Source: an uncultured Prevotellaceae bacterium (GTDB lineage Bacteria; Bacteroidota; Bacteroidia; Bacteroidales; Muribaculaceae). Taken from it: 64,000 nucleotides of DNA. The stretch is taken from NCBI GenBank assembly GCA_937898675.1, contig CALEJB010000049.1, positions 7,614 to 71,613 of the forward strand, written 5' to 3'. Below are positions 18,157 to 28,174 of this stretch, one piece after another. Made by a program: the position numbers and the translations under genes. Position 1 is the stretch's first letter; each line of letters begins with the position of its first letter. The notes beneath the pieces are model-generated. The model made no database searches, had not been told where the DNA came from, and worked only from the letters and a program-made list of their open reading frames with translations.

Positions 18157-20457
18157 TTAGAACGGATAACCGATTGCCAGATAAAACGCAAGCCCGTCTT
18201 TGAACTTCGGTATGTTGTAGTAACCCTTCTTGCCCGTGTCGTGGGGAGCATGGATGCCGATACCCAAGTCGGCGCGCACAACCAGCATCTCCATGTCAAA
18301 GCGCACGCCCAGTCCTGTGCCGAGGGCCAGTTCATCAAAGAAGTTCTTCATCTTGCCCCCCGGGCGCCACTCGTCGTCCTTGAGCAGCCAGATGTTGCCT
18401 GCGTCAAGAAAGACAGCTCCCTTGAAATAGCCGAGAATGGGGAAACGGTACTCGCTGTTGGCCTCAAACTTGAAGGTTCCCGTCTGGTCATAGTAAGAAT
18501 AGCGGTCGGTGTATGCAGGATGGTAACTGCCGGGGCCTAAAGTGCGGACAGCAAAAGCGCGGACGGAGTTGGAACCGCCAACATAAAACTGCTCTCTATA
18601 GGGCACTTCCTCGCTGTTGCCATAGGCATGAGCCGCACCCACAAACACCCTGTTGACCCATTTGGCTCCGGGACCTGTCTTTCGGGTCCAAATCAATTGA
18701 GCGGTCGCTTTGACAAACTGGGAAAATGGCGTGCCAAACAAGGTCTTTGGGCTCTTAGCGCCACACAGCCCCCAGATTCCAGAAAAGATGTTGCCTGCCT
18801 CGGTTATACTGCCCGTGAAATTGATGTGGTCCCGATGATTGAGGTCACGGTCATAAATATAGGTATATTCAATCTTTGGGATAAACGCATCGCTGAAACT
18901 CTCGGCCAAAGCTGGATTTGACAACATGGCCGAGTCAAATTCCCATGTCTGGCTGATTAACTTGGTGTAAGTGAGTTTGAACGGCGTCAACTCATGGCTG
19001 GAATAACGGTTGGCATGCCACTCCCAAGTGGCGGCGGCATTCAATTGCGCCATCTTGAAAAATCCCGGGCGGTTCAATATGTCGGCGCTTAATGACAAAT
19101 GAGTCCAACTCGTATAGCGGCGCGACGGGTACAGGAATTTGGGCGCTATCAAGCGCGGAATGTCAAGTTTGGACTCAATGCCGAATTCATAGGAATTGAA
19201 ATCGGCATCTTTATACTCGCCGCTGCCTCCCGTCTGCCACTCGTAATCGCCATAGAGGTCAATCGAGAATTTTTCACCCGCGCCGAAGGCATTCTTGTGG
19301 CTGGCGCCGACTTCAAGTCCCGGACCGATGAAACTGTTGCTTTTAGAAGTGCCTTGCACCTCAAGCGTCACCTCCCACGGTTTATCAAGTTGGCAATTGA
19401 TGGCAAGGTCAAGCAGACCGTTGCCCTCGGGTGTGATGCTGTCCAGAGGAAATACTTGAATGTCCACGGTGTTGAAGATGCCCAAGCGTGACAAGGCCGC
19501 CTGAGTGAGGTCGATGCTGTTGACACGGAACACACGGCCTTTACGGGCACGAATGCAATCGGGAATTACATTGTCCTTGATGTGCACAGGCTCATACTTG
19601 ACAAGCGTGCAGCGGTTTGTCTCGATGGTATCGGGAGTTCCCACCCCGTCCTCGTTGGTGACGATGGCAGTGATGTTGTTGATGTTATAGCAAACCTTGG
19701 CGGTGTTGGGGATGTCACTGGACTCTACCAGCCTCATGTGGACAACGCCCTTCTCTTGGGTGCTGTCGGCAAGGTATTGGATATATTCGGGCCTAAAATA
19801 ATAGTATCCATGGTTGCGCACAAAGTTTGCAATATCGATGCGCACAGCGGTTAAGGAGTCCACGCAGTAACGGCTGCCGGTCTGTAGATAGCGGTTGGCG
19901 CGCGCCAACGAATCCACCAACTGCAAGACGGGCTCATGGCCATTGATGTACTCAATATTGCCAATTGTGTAAGGCGGATTGACCGTCACATCGTATGAAA
20001 TTTTGGCCTTCTTGGGGTTGCCGGATTGATTGAGCGTGTAGCTGGCCGATGATGTGAAATATCCGTTGTTGCGCAGGATGGTGTTTATCATATCTACACG
20101 CGCCTGCGGATTTACCCTGCGGATGAGAACAGGCTTGGCTGCAAAGTGCTTGTAAATCCATCCCTTGAGGCCTGTGGCGTTTTCGTTGATGTGGTTGTAT
20201 AGCATCAGGCCGATGGGAAATGGCGTGCGGTAATAAGGCGAATACAGCGGATTGTTGGGCTTGACATTGATGGCCGTGAAGATATCTGTCTTCACGCCCT
20301 CGTCGGCCTCAACGCTATCCTCGTGGTATTTGAGGTGCTTGACTCCCGTGTACAGTATATCATTCTCACCCAATTTGCTGGTTGTGGAGCAAGAGCAAGC
20401 CAGCAATGCAGCCAGCATGGTCCACAAGAGGCATATGTGCTTATTGCTCATTCTCAT
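18157..20457 (-). CDS. tamL: TamL: lipidated BamA/TamA-family outer-membrane protein
   Basis: The 766-residue protein begins with a lipoprotein signal peptide (MLAALLACSC, lipidated Cys near 21), the feature that separates Bacteroidota TamL from classic TamA. POTRA-like repeats occupy about 35-370 (QARVDMINTILRNNGYF and IDIANFVRNHGYYYF are typical turns). An Omp85 barrel fills 385-766, with EQFYVGGSNSVRAFAVRTLG (lid-loop region) and a terminal aromatic strand ending AIGYPF. It should insert or translocate outer-membrane proteins together with TamB. The start overlaps the 3' end of tamB by 17 nt, implying co-translation. A start two codons later is possible. Confidence 0.9.
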   Translation of the reverse strand: MRMSNKHICLLWTMLAALLACSCSTTSKLGENDILYTGVKHLKYHEDSVEADEGVKTDIFTAINVKPNNPLYSPYYRTPFPIGLMLYNHINENATGLKGWIYKHFAAKPVLIRRVNPQARVDMINTILRNNGYFTSSASYTLNQSGNPKKAKISYDVTVNPPYTIGNIEYINGHEPVLQLVDSLARANRYLQTGSRYCVDSLTAVRIDIANFVRNHGYYYFRPEYIQYLADSTQEKGVVHMRLVESSDIPNTAKVCYNINNITAIVTNEDGVGTPDTIETNRCTLVKYEPVHIKDNVIPDCIRARKGRVFRVNSIDLTQAALSRLGIFNTVDIQVFPLDSITPEGNGLLDLAINCQLDKPWEVTLEVQGTSKSNSFIGPGLEVGASHKNAFGAGEKFSIDLYGDYEWQTGGSGEYKDADFNSYEFGIESKLDIPRLIAPKFLYPSRRYTSWTHLSLSADILNRPGFFKMAQLNAAATWEWHANRYSSHELTPFKLTYTKLISQTWEFDSAMLSNPALAESFSDAFIPKIEYTYIYDRDLNHRDHINFTGSITEAGNIFSGIWGLCGAKSPKTLFGTPFSQFVKATAQLIWTRKTGPGAKWVNRVFVGAAHAYGNSEEVPYREQFYVGGSNSVRAFAVRTLGPGSYHPAYTDRYSYYDQTGTFKFEANSEYRFPILGYFKGAVFLDAGNIWLLKDDEWRPGGKMKNFFDELALGTGLGVRFDMEMLVVRADLGIGIHAPHDTGKKGYYNIPKFKDGLAFYLAIGYPF

Positions 20458-23400
20458 CTTCTTTGCGGTTTACTGTGGCTTTGTCAATCGGTTCCTGTTG
20501 AGCGGACTGTTCATCACTGTGCGGTTCAACAACGTCGCTGCCGTCGTTGATGGCATCCAGCGCCTCTTCCTGGAGTTCCAGTTGGAGCTTGCGTTCCCGC
20601 TCGAGCGAGTCGCGCAGGATGTATTCGCGTGAATGCTTGAAGGAGAACAGGTTTTTCAAACTTGACAGTTTGCGTTTGAGCACATAGGCGACACCCATCT
20701 CGGTAATTTGTCCCTCAAGCACATTTTCGAAACTCGAATGGCGGAACAACTTCAGGTAACGGCTACCGCGCGCATTGAGATAGTACTCAAGCGACACGTC
20801 ATTAATCAAGTTGCTGGCGATGTCCTCGTCATTGGTGGAGGCAGTACTGTATTCACCTCCAACGACAACCTTGAAGCGGTCGTTAAACAGCGTTTTTGCC
20901 AGGCGGTAACTGTAACTCGTTGTGGTTCCGTTTTGGGCGCCTTGATACTGGTTGATGCCGAACGACAAGTCAACGCCCGGGAGCGTTTGGGCAGCCCACG
21001 AGTTCAGTTTGGACTGCAAGAATGTGAACAACGCTGTGGTTGCAGTCATGTTATTGATGTTGCCGGCGCTGTTGGTGCCCGAGTAAGTGTTATAGAGCAG
21101 CAAGTTGATGGCCGCTTGAGAGCGTTGGACATCGGACATGGATTGCAGTTCGTTCTGCACGGTCAGGTCACTCTCGGTGCTCAAGTCAAAGTTCAGGTCA
21201 ATGTTACTGAGGGTGCCGGCAATGTTGGCATCAATGAGGAATTCAACAATCCTCGAGCCTTCATCGTCGCTCTTGACGCTGGTTTTGAGTTTTTCGGTGC
21301 CCTTGAGGCTGAGTTGCGGGTTGAGCATTTCACCGGTCCAAGTGATATAACTGCCGCTGGTGATGTCAAAATTCTTCTGCGATATGAGCGGCGGCGTGTA
21401 ACGGACATTGCCGCTCTCAATGGTGTAGGTTCCTGTGAGATTGTCTTTTCCGGCAAAGTCAAGAGAATAACGCAGTCGTCCGCTGCCATCCACATTGGCA
21501 CGGTTCTGTCCGTCTTCCGAGAGATAGGCATTGATTTTGGCGCCATTCTGCACGTCAATATTGGCCCTGATGTCCAGGGCACTGCTGCCGCCCTGCGCGG
21601 TTACCAGAATCTTCTCGCCGGCATCAGGAGCATTAAACTCGGTAAATGTCACCATCGACTCATCGACCTGGGTCGAGAGCTGTGAAATGTCATCTTTCAT
21701 CACATAGGTGATATTGCTGCCAGGCAGCAGCGTGGCGTCGGCCCGAACAGCCATCGCACGGGCATCGCTGTTAACCGAAGCGCTGATGTCGACCAAACCT
21801 TTGCCAAAGATCTCGGTCACATCATCCTGCTTGCTGTCCATAAACTGCACCTTTTTGCCATTGGCCTTGATGTCGATGAGCATGTTATCCATGTCTCTCA
21901 AGTCAACAAAACCGTTGATGATTACCGGATTGCCGTTGGTGCCAATGAGTTTGAAATTATTGAGCGATATCACATTTCCCTCAACAGGGATTCGGTCGGG
22001 CGCAAACCTGAGCGTGCTGCCATATCTCGGGAGAGAGAATGTTGCAGAATCGGTGGACAGGTAACCATTCACCAGCGGTGCATCCATTGAGCCAGAGACG
22101 GTCACATCTCCGATTGCATAGCCATCCATGTAAATGTAATCTCCGGGAATAAAGGCATTGGCTTTGCTCAATGGTAAACGGTTGAACCGGCCCGAAATGT
22201 TGAGGGGGCTTGCGGCCGAGGGGTCATTGAGCGAGCCCTGCAGCGTGATGGCTTCTTGGCCGTCAAAGAGCAGGTTGGCAGTCATGCGAGTGGTGGCGTT
22301 TGACGGGTCGAGGTCAAAGTCGGTGTTGACGACCACATCACCAACGCGTTTGCCGTTATACACAAACTTCTCGATATTCAGCGTGCCGCCGCCGTCGGCA
22401 TTCGCGCCGTCCCAGTTGATGTCCATCGCGGCATTGAGCGTGCCGCTGGTCTCGTCAAGCATAGGAACGATTTGGGTCCATTCCTGCAAATACAGGTTGT
22501 CCACGTCAAGATGAACCATTTCGCTGTTCTCGCCCGGCAGCCTCTCGGCAAACAATTCGACCTTGCTGCTGTCGCTCTTGAGCGACAGGTTGGCATCCAG
22601 CATGCGCGTCTTGTAGTCGACATTCACATAGTTGTCCTCGTTGAATGTCCAGTGGCGATAGCCGATAACCGGGTCCTTGCCGAATAGTTTCATTTTTACC
22701 TCATCCTCGTCTAACGTCGCTTTACAGCCCAATCGGTATCCTGTGAGTCCCTTGATGTTGTGATGGTCTATAAAGAAATCCACTGTCGAGCCCAAGACGC
22801 CTCCCGTAACATCCACTTGGGCATAGTCGTCCCAAGTGCCGGGCCGGTTGCCCATGTGAGCGTTAAAGACAAGGTACTTGTCGCGCAGTTCCTTGGCATT
22901 AACAGTAATGGAGTCAATGTTTGTCTGGCCAAAACTGAGACCGTAAGCCCGGCCGTTGAGATACAGGCTGCTGTCGCGGCTCATCTCACAACTGATGTGA
23001 CGGAAGTCCATCTCGTTCTGCTGCATATAGCGCTGGATCAAGCCATCGGCGCCCATGTGCATGTCAAGGTCAAAATGCGGCAGCGGCGCTTTGAGGCGCT
23101 CCACGTCAAGCCAACGGGCATCGACCTGGCGCTGAATCTCGGCAAAGGCATTTTGGAAGTCTTCGATGAGCGGCATCACCGAACTGGGCGAATTCAAGTG
23201 AATGTAGTTGTCTTCGTTTTCAATGGTGAGGCATGTCAAGCCAGGCGTGCTGTGCAGGATTGCCCGGGCGTCATCGGCAATCAGGTCGGCGCTGTCAAGG
23301 CGCCAGTCAACATTGGTGAGTTTCATATCGGCATCCCATACTTGGGTGCGCAGATTGATGTCGCCGGTAGCGCGCAGGTTGGTTGAACCATTGCAGTTGC

Positions 23401-25369
23401 CGTCATACATGCCCAGTTTCTTCAAATCCAAATCACGGATATCGGCATTGGCCGTAAACACATAATGGTCATTGCAGGTGGTGCCATGGGCGTCGGCGGT
23501 GAGGTCGCAGCCGCGATTGCCGCTGGAGGCGTACACGTCGGCACGGCCGCTGTCAAGTTTACCCCGGGCCCTGATGTTGCCGTAGTGAGTGCCGTTATAG
23601 CGCACGCTGGCAAGATTAACGGTTGCATCGGTCCATGTGCTGCCGCAGTCCGTGAAGTCAAAGCCGTGACCGCGAGCATTGACGCTTGCCGTAAGGCCTC
23701 GCACGTCATAGTCAGGCAGGAACGATTTGACGGGGAAGTTGCTGAAATCGGCATCCACATCATAATTCTCGTTGCACATGTCGTAGTAACCGTCGGCGCG
23801 CATTGTGCCGCCGCCAGTGCTGACGCGCAGGTTCTTGGCGACATACTTGCAGCCGTCCTTGCTGATTTTTCCGCTCAGGGTCATTGGCGGAAGTTTCACG
23901 CCGTTCAGTCCAAGCATTTTGTTCAGAATGCTCGGGTCGCGCAGGTCAATTTTGGTGTCCAAATCAGCCTTCATGCGATCGATGTCGGTGGGATTGTAGA
24001 TGGTGCCTTTTCCCCTGACGCGGCCTATGCCGGGGATGTCGGCATCAAGCGACTGCACATCGAGGCGCTTGGTGTTGCCGCGTGCCTTGGCCTTAATCGT
24101 CACTGGCCTGTTGTGGGGAATGTCTTTGAGGGCGGAACGCGCCTCGGGCACCAGTTTCTCAACCTCTTTAAGGTCTATCTTGCTGTCGGTATCAATGTTC
24201 GCCTTGCCGTTGGGCTTGCCGTCGAGCAGGTCCTGGTCAACGTGGGCATTGAGTTTGATGTCGCTTCCTTTGGTCTTGAGCCTTACGTTGTCAAGGTCGA
24301 TGCCCCTGTCGTTCATCCTCATGGTGCCGCTGCCGTCCTTGATTTCGAGGCCGCAGCGTTCCTTGCCCGAAATGTGCTTGAGGGGCACCGTCAAGTCACT
24401 GCCTTTGCTTTCAAAGTCATCGACAGCGAGGTTGATGTCATCCACGTCAATATATTCCATATCGAGGTCGCCGCCGGGTTTGCCAGGCGTTTTGTCGGTT
24501 TGGGCATAGGTCGCGTGGCTGTTGGTCAAACGCAGGCTGTCGGCCTTGATAGACCAGGGACCTTCATCGTCATCATCATGGTCAATATCGGCGGGCAGCG
24601 GGTGCTCCTTGCGGTATCGCTTGGCATCCTTCTCGCTTGGATATTCATATTTCACGTCGGCCTTATCAATGCTCAGCCCGCCCACATTGACGGTCTTTTC
24701 GCCGGTATTGACCTTTACGTCATTAACCTCGGCGTGGCCCAGATGGGCGTCAAGCTTGTCAACGGTAGGCCGCATGTCCATCTTGTAGTCCACATCATCG
24801 ATGGTGACCTTGCGGGCATTGATTTTCCAGGGTTTGCTCTCCTCTTTATCCTCGTCTGGCTTCTTGTTTTCGGGCTTGTAACTTAGTTTTGCATTGCCGC
24901 CTTTGAGGCTGGCGTCGGCCAGGTCAACCGCATTGCTGTTCAAGTCAACTGAGACACCCTTCATCTTGGCATCATTCAGGTCCACATCCAAGTCCATCGA
25001 ACCGTCCTCGGTTTTTATCTGGCTTTTGGCGTTTTTCAGCGAAGCACTGTCCACCTGAATTTTCTTGTCCAAAATCGGCTTGACAGCGACATCGGCTTTC
25101 ACCTCATCGGCGCGGAACAGAGTGTCGCCCTCCGCGCTAATCACTTGTGCATCGTTAATGGTGATGTCGAGCGGGAAATCTATATTTACATGCCCCACGC
25201 TGATGTCCATGCCCGTTTTGTCGCTCGCCTTGTCACAGGCGATGTCGGCAATCCAGTTCTGTACCCAAGGAATATACAAGGCGAATGGCAGCGCCACCAC
25301 CAGGCCCAAAATACTGCCGCCAACCCAGCGCGCAACCTTTGAGAAGATATTTCCTTTAGAACCAGACAT
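20441..25369 (-). CDS. tamB: TamB/DUF490 translocation and assembly module protein
   Basis: The 1,642-residue protein is anchored by one N-terminal membrane helix (about 13-40). A very long run of repeating amphipathic strands follows, in a charged Asp/Lys-rich context, as in the AsmA/TamB bridge-like lipid-transfer fold. The conserved TamB C-terminal domain covers about 1300-1580, with SGSYITWTGEMLNPQLSLKG near 1337 and SDVQRSQAAINLLLYNTYSG. A charged tail of about 70 residues (ILRDSLERERKLQLELQEE) ends the protein. It would span the periplasm and work with TamL, whose gene overlaps its stop. The length is at the large end for the family, as in other Bacteroidota. Confidence 0.92.
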   Translation of the reverse strand: MSGSKGNIFSKVARWVGGSILGLVVALPFALYIPWVQNWIADIACDKASDKTGMDISVGHVNIDFPLDITINDAQVISAEGDTLFRADEVKADVAVKPILDKKIQVDSASLKNAKSQIKTEDGSMDLDVDLNDAKMKGVSVDLNSNAVDLADASLKGGNAKLSYKPENKKPDEDKEESKPWKINARKVTIDDVDYKMDMRPTVDKLDAHLGHAEVNDVKVNTGEKTVNVGGLSIDKADVKYEYPSEKDAKRYRKEHPLPADIDHDDDDEGPWSIKADSLRLTNSHATYAQTDKTPGKPGGDLDMEYIDVDDINLAVDDFESKGSDLTVPLKHISGKERCGLEIKDGSGTMRMNDRGIDLDNVRLKTKGSDIKLNAHVDQDLLDGKPNGKANIDTDSKIDLKEVEKLVPEARSALKDIPHNRPVTIKAKARGNTKRLDVQSLDADIPGIGRVRGKGTIYNPTDIDRMKADLDTKIDLRDPSILNKMLGLNGVKLPPMTLSGKISKDGCKYVAKNLRVSTGGGTMRADGYYDMCNENYDVDADFSNFPVKSFLPDYDVRGLTASVNARGHGFDFTDCGSTWTDATVNLASVRYNGTHYGNIRARGKLDSGRADVYASSGNRGCDLTADAHGTTCNDHYVFTANADIRDLDLKKLGMYDGNCNGSTNLRATGDINLRTQVWDADMKLTNVDWRLDSADLIADDARAILHSTPGLTCLTIENEDNYIHLNSPSSVMPLIEDFQNAFAEIQRQVDARWLDVERLKAPLPHFDLDMHMGADGLIQRYMQQNEMDFRHISCEMSRDSSLYLNGRAYGLSFGQTNIDSITVNAKELRDKYLVFNAHMGNRPGTWDDYAQVDVTGGVLGSTVDFFIDHHNIKGLTGYRLGCKATLDEDEVKMKLFGKDPVIGYRHWTFNEDNYVNVDYKTRMLDANLSLKSDSSKVELFAERLPGENSEMVHLDVDNLYLQEWTQIVPMLDETSGTLNAAMDINWDGANADGGGTLNIEKFVYNGKRVGDVVVNTDFDLDPSNATTRMTANLLFDGQEAITLQGSLNDPSAASPLNISGRFNRLPLSKANAFIPGDYIYMDGYAIGDVTVSGSMDAPLVNGYLSTDSATFSLPRYGSTLRFAPDRIPVEGNVISLNNFKLIGTNGNPVIINGFVDLRDMDNMLIDIKANGKKVQFMDSKQDDVTEIFGKGLVDISASVNSDARAMAVRADATLLPGSNITYVMKDDISQLSTQVDESMVTFTEFNAPDAGEKILVTAQGGSSALDIRANIDVQNGAKINAYLSEDGQNRANVDGSGRLRYSLDFAGKDNLTGTYTIESGNVRYTPPLISQKNFDITSGSYITWTGEMLNPQLSLKGTEKLKTSVKSDDEGSRIVEFLIDANIAGTLSNIDLNFDLSTESDLTVQNELQSMSDVQRSQAAINLLLYNTYSGTNSAGNINNMTATTALFTFLQSKLNSWAAQTLPGVDLSFGINQYQGAQNGTTTSYSYRLAKTLFNDRFKVVVGGEYSTASTNDEDIASNLINDVSLEYYLNARGSRYLKLFRHSSFENVLEGQITEMGVAYVLKRKLSSLKNLFSFKHSREYILRDSLERERKLQLELQEEALDAINDGSDVVEPHSDEQSAQQEPIDKATVNRKEDENEQ

Positions 25370-25407
25370 TTATCGTTTTGGTCAGATACTATTATGCAAT
25401 TAACCAA

Positions 25408-25415
25408 CAAATGTA
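25408..25415 (-). promoter_or_regulatory. -7 element (TACATTTG) for tamB-tamL
   Basis: A TAnnTTTG match on the minus strand lies 38 nt upstream of the tamB start. No -33 element at normal spacing is evident. Confidence 0.4.
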
Positions 25416-25512
25416 CATGAATTTTGCCAAAAACGACTAAAATCTTCTGAAAAATAATCTGATGACAAAAACTTTGTGGAAACCTCTTGCTACAGCCAGG
25501 TGGTTAAGTTGC

Positions 25513-25555
25513 AAAAATACATGCTCGAAGAGCCTTGTGACCCTTCGAGCATGTA
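25513..25555 (-). terminator. Terminator of the glgA-glgP operon
   Basis: A perfect 13-bp stem (TACATGCTCGAAG with CTTCGAGCATGTA) has a 12-nt loop. Read on the minus strand it is followed by TTTTTGC, a classic intrinsic terminator about 30 nt after the glgP stop. Confidence 0.85.
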
Positions 25556-25585
25556 AAAATTCATATTACAGAAAACGCCCCTCGA

Positions 25586-28138
25586 TCAGAACCACTTGAG
25601 GTAAGCGAAGTCCTGGCGGTGGGGCAGGTTCTCGTTCCAGGGATATGCCCTATAAGCATAACGGTACATGCCGTTGGCCTGTGCCGATTGCTTGATGTGA
25701 TAGGTGAGCACGTCGCCGTCCTCGGCAACAACATCGAACTGGGCCGTGCGGAAGAACTTCGAGACACCGTCCTCTTCCTTGTAAATTACAACCTCGAGCC
25801 TGATGTCCCGGCCCAATGTCGCGGTGTCAATCTTGATGCTCACATCAATGTCGCTGCCACCGTTCTCAAACTGCACATGATTGCTTTGAATGTCGCCAAC
25901 GAGTTTCACGTCGTTCCAGTGGGCGGCGACATTTTCCTTCCATGCGACAATGTCGCGGGCAAGCGCGTAATTGTCGGCAATGAGTTTGTGGGCACGCTCG
26001 GCCTGCGGGCTGTAGAACTTCACAAAATAGTCCTTCATCATGCGCGACATGGTGTAGTTGGGGGCGATGTGGACGATGGAGTTCTTGATATACTGAATCC
26101 ATTCGGGAGAATACCCTTTGCTGTTCTTGGCAAAATACAAGGGTATGATTTCGTTCTCGAGCATTGAGTATATGGTTGCCGAGTCGAGTTTGTCCTGCTG
26201 GTCCTGCTCGGGATAGTTGCGCGTGCTGGTCAGCGCCCAGCCGGCGCCCTTGCGGTAACCCTCGTACCACCATCCGTCGAGCACCGAGAAGTTGAGCAGA
26301 CCGTTCATCTCGGCCTTCTCGCCCGAGGTGCCCGAAGCCTCTAGCGGGCGCGTGGGGGTGTTCAGCCACACGTCAACGCCGGTAATCAGGCGCTTCGACA
26401 GCGTCATGTCGTAGTTCTCGAGGAAGATAATCTTGCCCAGGAAGTCCGGCATCTTACTGATTTCGATGATGCGCTTGATGAGTCCCTGGCCGGCGCCATC
26501 GGCAGGATGAGCCTTGCCGGCAAAGATAAACTGGACAGGGAATTGCGGGTTGTTGACAATCTTCTTGAGGCGGTCAAGGTCGTTGAACAACAGGTAGGCG
26601 CGCTTGTAGGTAGCAAAGCGGCGGGCAAAGCCAATGAGCAGCGCGTTGGGGTTGATCTTGTCCACAATGCTCATGATGCGCGTGGGGTCGCCCTGGTTCT
26701 TGAGCCAGTTGGCTGTGAAGTCGCGCTTCACGAAACTGATGAACTTGTGTTTAAGCAGGCTGCGCATCTCCCAAATCTTCTCGTCGGGCACGTTCATCAG
26801 CGGCATCCAGGTCGATTCCAGTTCCTGGTTGTTGATGTAGTCCTCTCCCAGCACTTGCTTATAGAATGCCTTCCACTCGCTGGCGGCCCAAGTGGGCATG
26901 TGCACGCCGTTGGTGACATATCCCACGTGCGACTCCTCGGGAGCAAAGCCCTTCCAGATGTCCTTGAACATCTTCTTGGACACCTCGCCGTGCAGCCAGC
27001 TCACGCCGTTGCTCTCCTGGGTGGAGTTCAACGCAAACGTGCTCATGCAGAAGCGCTCCTCACTGCCGGGGTTCTGGCGGCCCATGTCCATCAGGTCCTG
27101 CCAAGTGATGCCCAGTTTGGCGGGGAACTCGCCCATATATTTGCCAAAGAGTTCTTCGTCAAAGTAGTCGTGTCCGGCAGGCACGGGGGTGTGCACGGTG
27201 TACAGCGACGAAGCGCGGACAACCTCGAGCGCCTCATTAAAGTTCAGGCCGTCATTCTGCACATATTCCACCAGCCGCTGCAAGTTGAGCAGCGCGGCGT
27301 GGCCCTCGTTGCAGTGGTAAATGTCGGCCTTGATGCCCAGGCGCTTGAGCAACAGCACGCCGCCCACGCCAAGCAAATATTCCTGCTTGATGCGGTTTTC
27401 CCAGTCGCCGCCATAGAGCTTGTGGGTGATGGGGCGGTCATACTCGCTGTTGACATCAATGTCGGTGTCGAGCAGATACAACTTCACGCGGCCCACATTG
27501 GCAACCCACACATTGGCATAAATGATGCGGCCCGGGAAAGGCACCTCGTGAACGACTTGATGGCCATTCTCGTCGAGCAACGGCTCGATGGGCAACAGGT
27601 TAAAATCCTGCGCCTCGTAATTGGCAATCTGCTGGCCGTCCATCGACAAGGTCTGGGTGAAATAGCCGTAGCGGTACAAGAAACCCACCGCCGTCATGTT
27701 CACACAGCGGTCGCTGGCCTCTTTCACATAGTCACCCGCAAGGATGCCCAAGCCGCCAGAGTAAATCTTGAGGGCATTGCACAGGCCATATTCCATGCAG
27801 AAGTATGCCACCGAGGGCAAATCCTGGCGGATGGGTTTCTTCATGTACTCCTGATAGAGTTCATACACGCTGTCGATGCGTGCCATCATCACGGAATCCT
27901 TTTGGATATCGGCGATTTTTTCCGGCGTCAAGCGCTGGAGCATCTTCACAGGGTTCTCGCTGGTCGCGCGCCATGTGTCGCGGTCCAGGTCATGGAACAT
28001 GGTTTTGCCCTCGCTATTCCACGCCCACCACAAGTTGCGCGACAACTCGTTGAGTTTATTGAGTTTGCCGGGCAAATCGGACTTAACAGTGATGTTTCTC
28101 CACTGGGGCTCGTTGCTGTTGCTGACTTGAATTTTCAT
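25586..28138 (-). CDS. glgP: Alpha-glucan (glycogen) phosphorylase, GT35
   Basis: The 850-residue enzyme belongs to the short bacterial alpha-glucan phosphorylase type, which releases glucose-1-phosphate from glycogen or maltodextrin using pyridoxal phosphate. The N-terminal phosphorylase-associated domain (DUF3417-like) has LSRNLWWAWN (about 33-42). PLP/phosphate-site motifs include LIGFARRFATYKRAYLL, FAGKAHPADG and the hallmark EASGTSGEKAEMNG (near 600) followed by VLDGWWYEGY. It lies 36 nt downstream of glycogen synthase on the same strand, so synthesis and breakdown of the storage polymer are probably co-transcribed. All core motifs look intact. Confidence 0.95.
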   Translation of the reverse strand: MKIQVSNSNEPQWRNITVKSDLPGKLNKLNELSRNLWWAWNSEGKTMFHDLDRDTWRATSENPVKMLQRLTPEKIADIQKDSVMMARIDSVYELYQEYMKKPIRQDLPSVAYFCMEYGLCNALKIYSGGLGILAGDYVKEASDRCVNMTAVGFLYRYGYFTQTLSMDGQQIANYEAQDFNLLPIEPLLDENGHQVVHEVPFPGRIIYANVWVANVGRVKLYLLDTDIDVNSEYDRPITHKLYGGDWENRIKQEYLLGVGGVLLLKRLGIKADIYHCNEGHAALLNLQRLVEYVQNDGLNFNEALEVVRASSLYTVHTPVPAGHDYFDEELFGKYMGEFPAKLGITWQDLMDMGRQNPGSEERFCMSTFALNSTQESNGVSWLHGEVSKKMFKDIWKGFAPEESHVGYVTNGVHMPTWAASEWKAFYKQVLGEDYINNQELESTWMPLMNVPDEKIWEMRSLLKHKFISFVKRDFTANWLKNQGDPTRIMSIVDKINPNALLIGFARRFATYKRAYLLFNDLDRLKKIVNNPQFPVQFIFAGKAHPADGAGQGLIKRIIEISKMPDFLGKIIFLENYDMTLSKRLITGVDVWLNTPTRPLEASGTSGEKAEMNGLLNFSVLDGWWYEGYRKGAGWALTSTRNYPEQDQQDKLDSATIYSMLENEIIPLYFAKNSKGYSPEWIQYIKNSIVHIAPNYTMSRMMKDYFVKFYSPQAERAHKLIADNYALARDIVAWKENVAAHWNDVKLVGDIQSNHVQFENGGSDIDVSIKIDTATLGRDIRLEVVIYKEEDGVSKFFRTAQFDVVAEDGDVLTYHIKQSAQANGMYRYAYRAYPWNENLPHRQDFAYLKWF

Positions 28139-28174
28139 AAAAAATGGTCGTTATTATCTTGTTATTTGCTGATT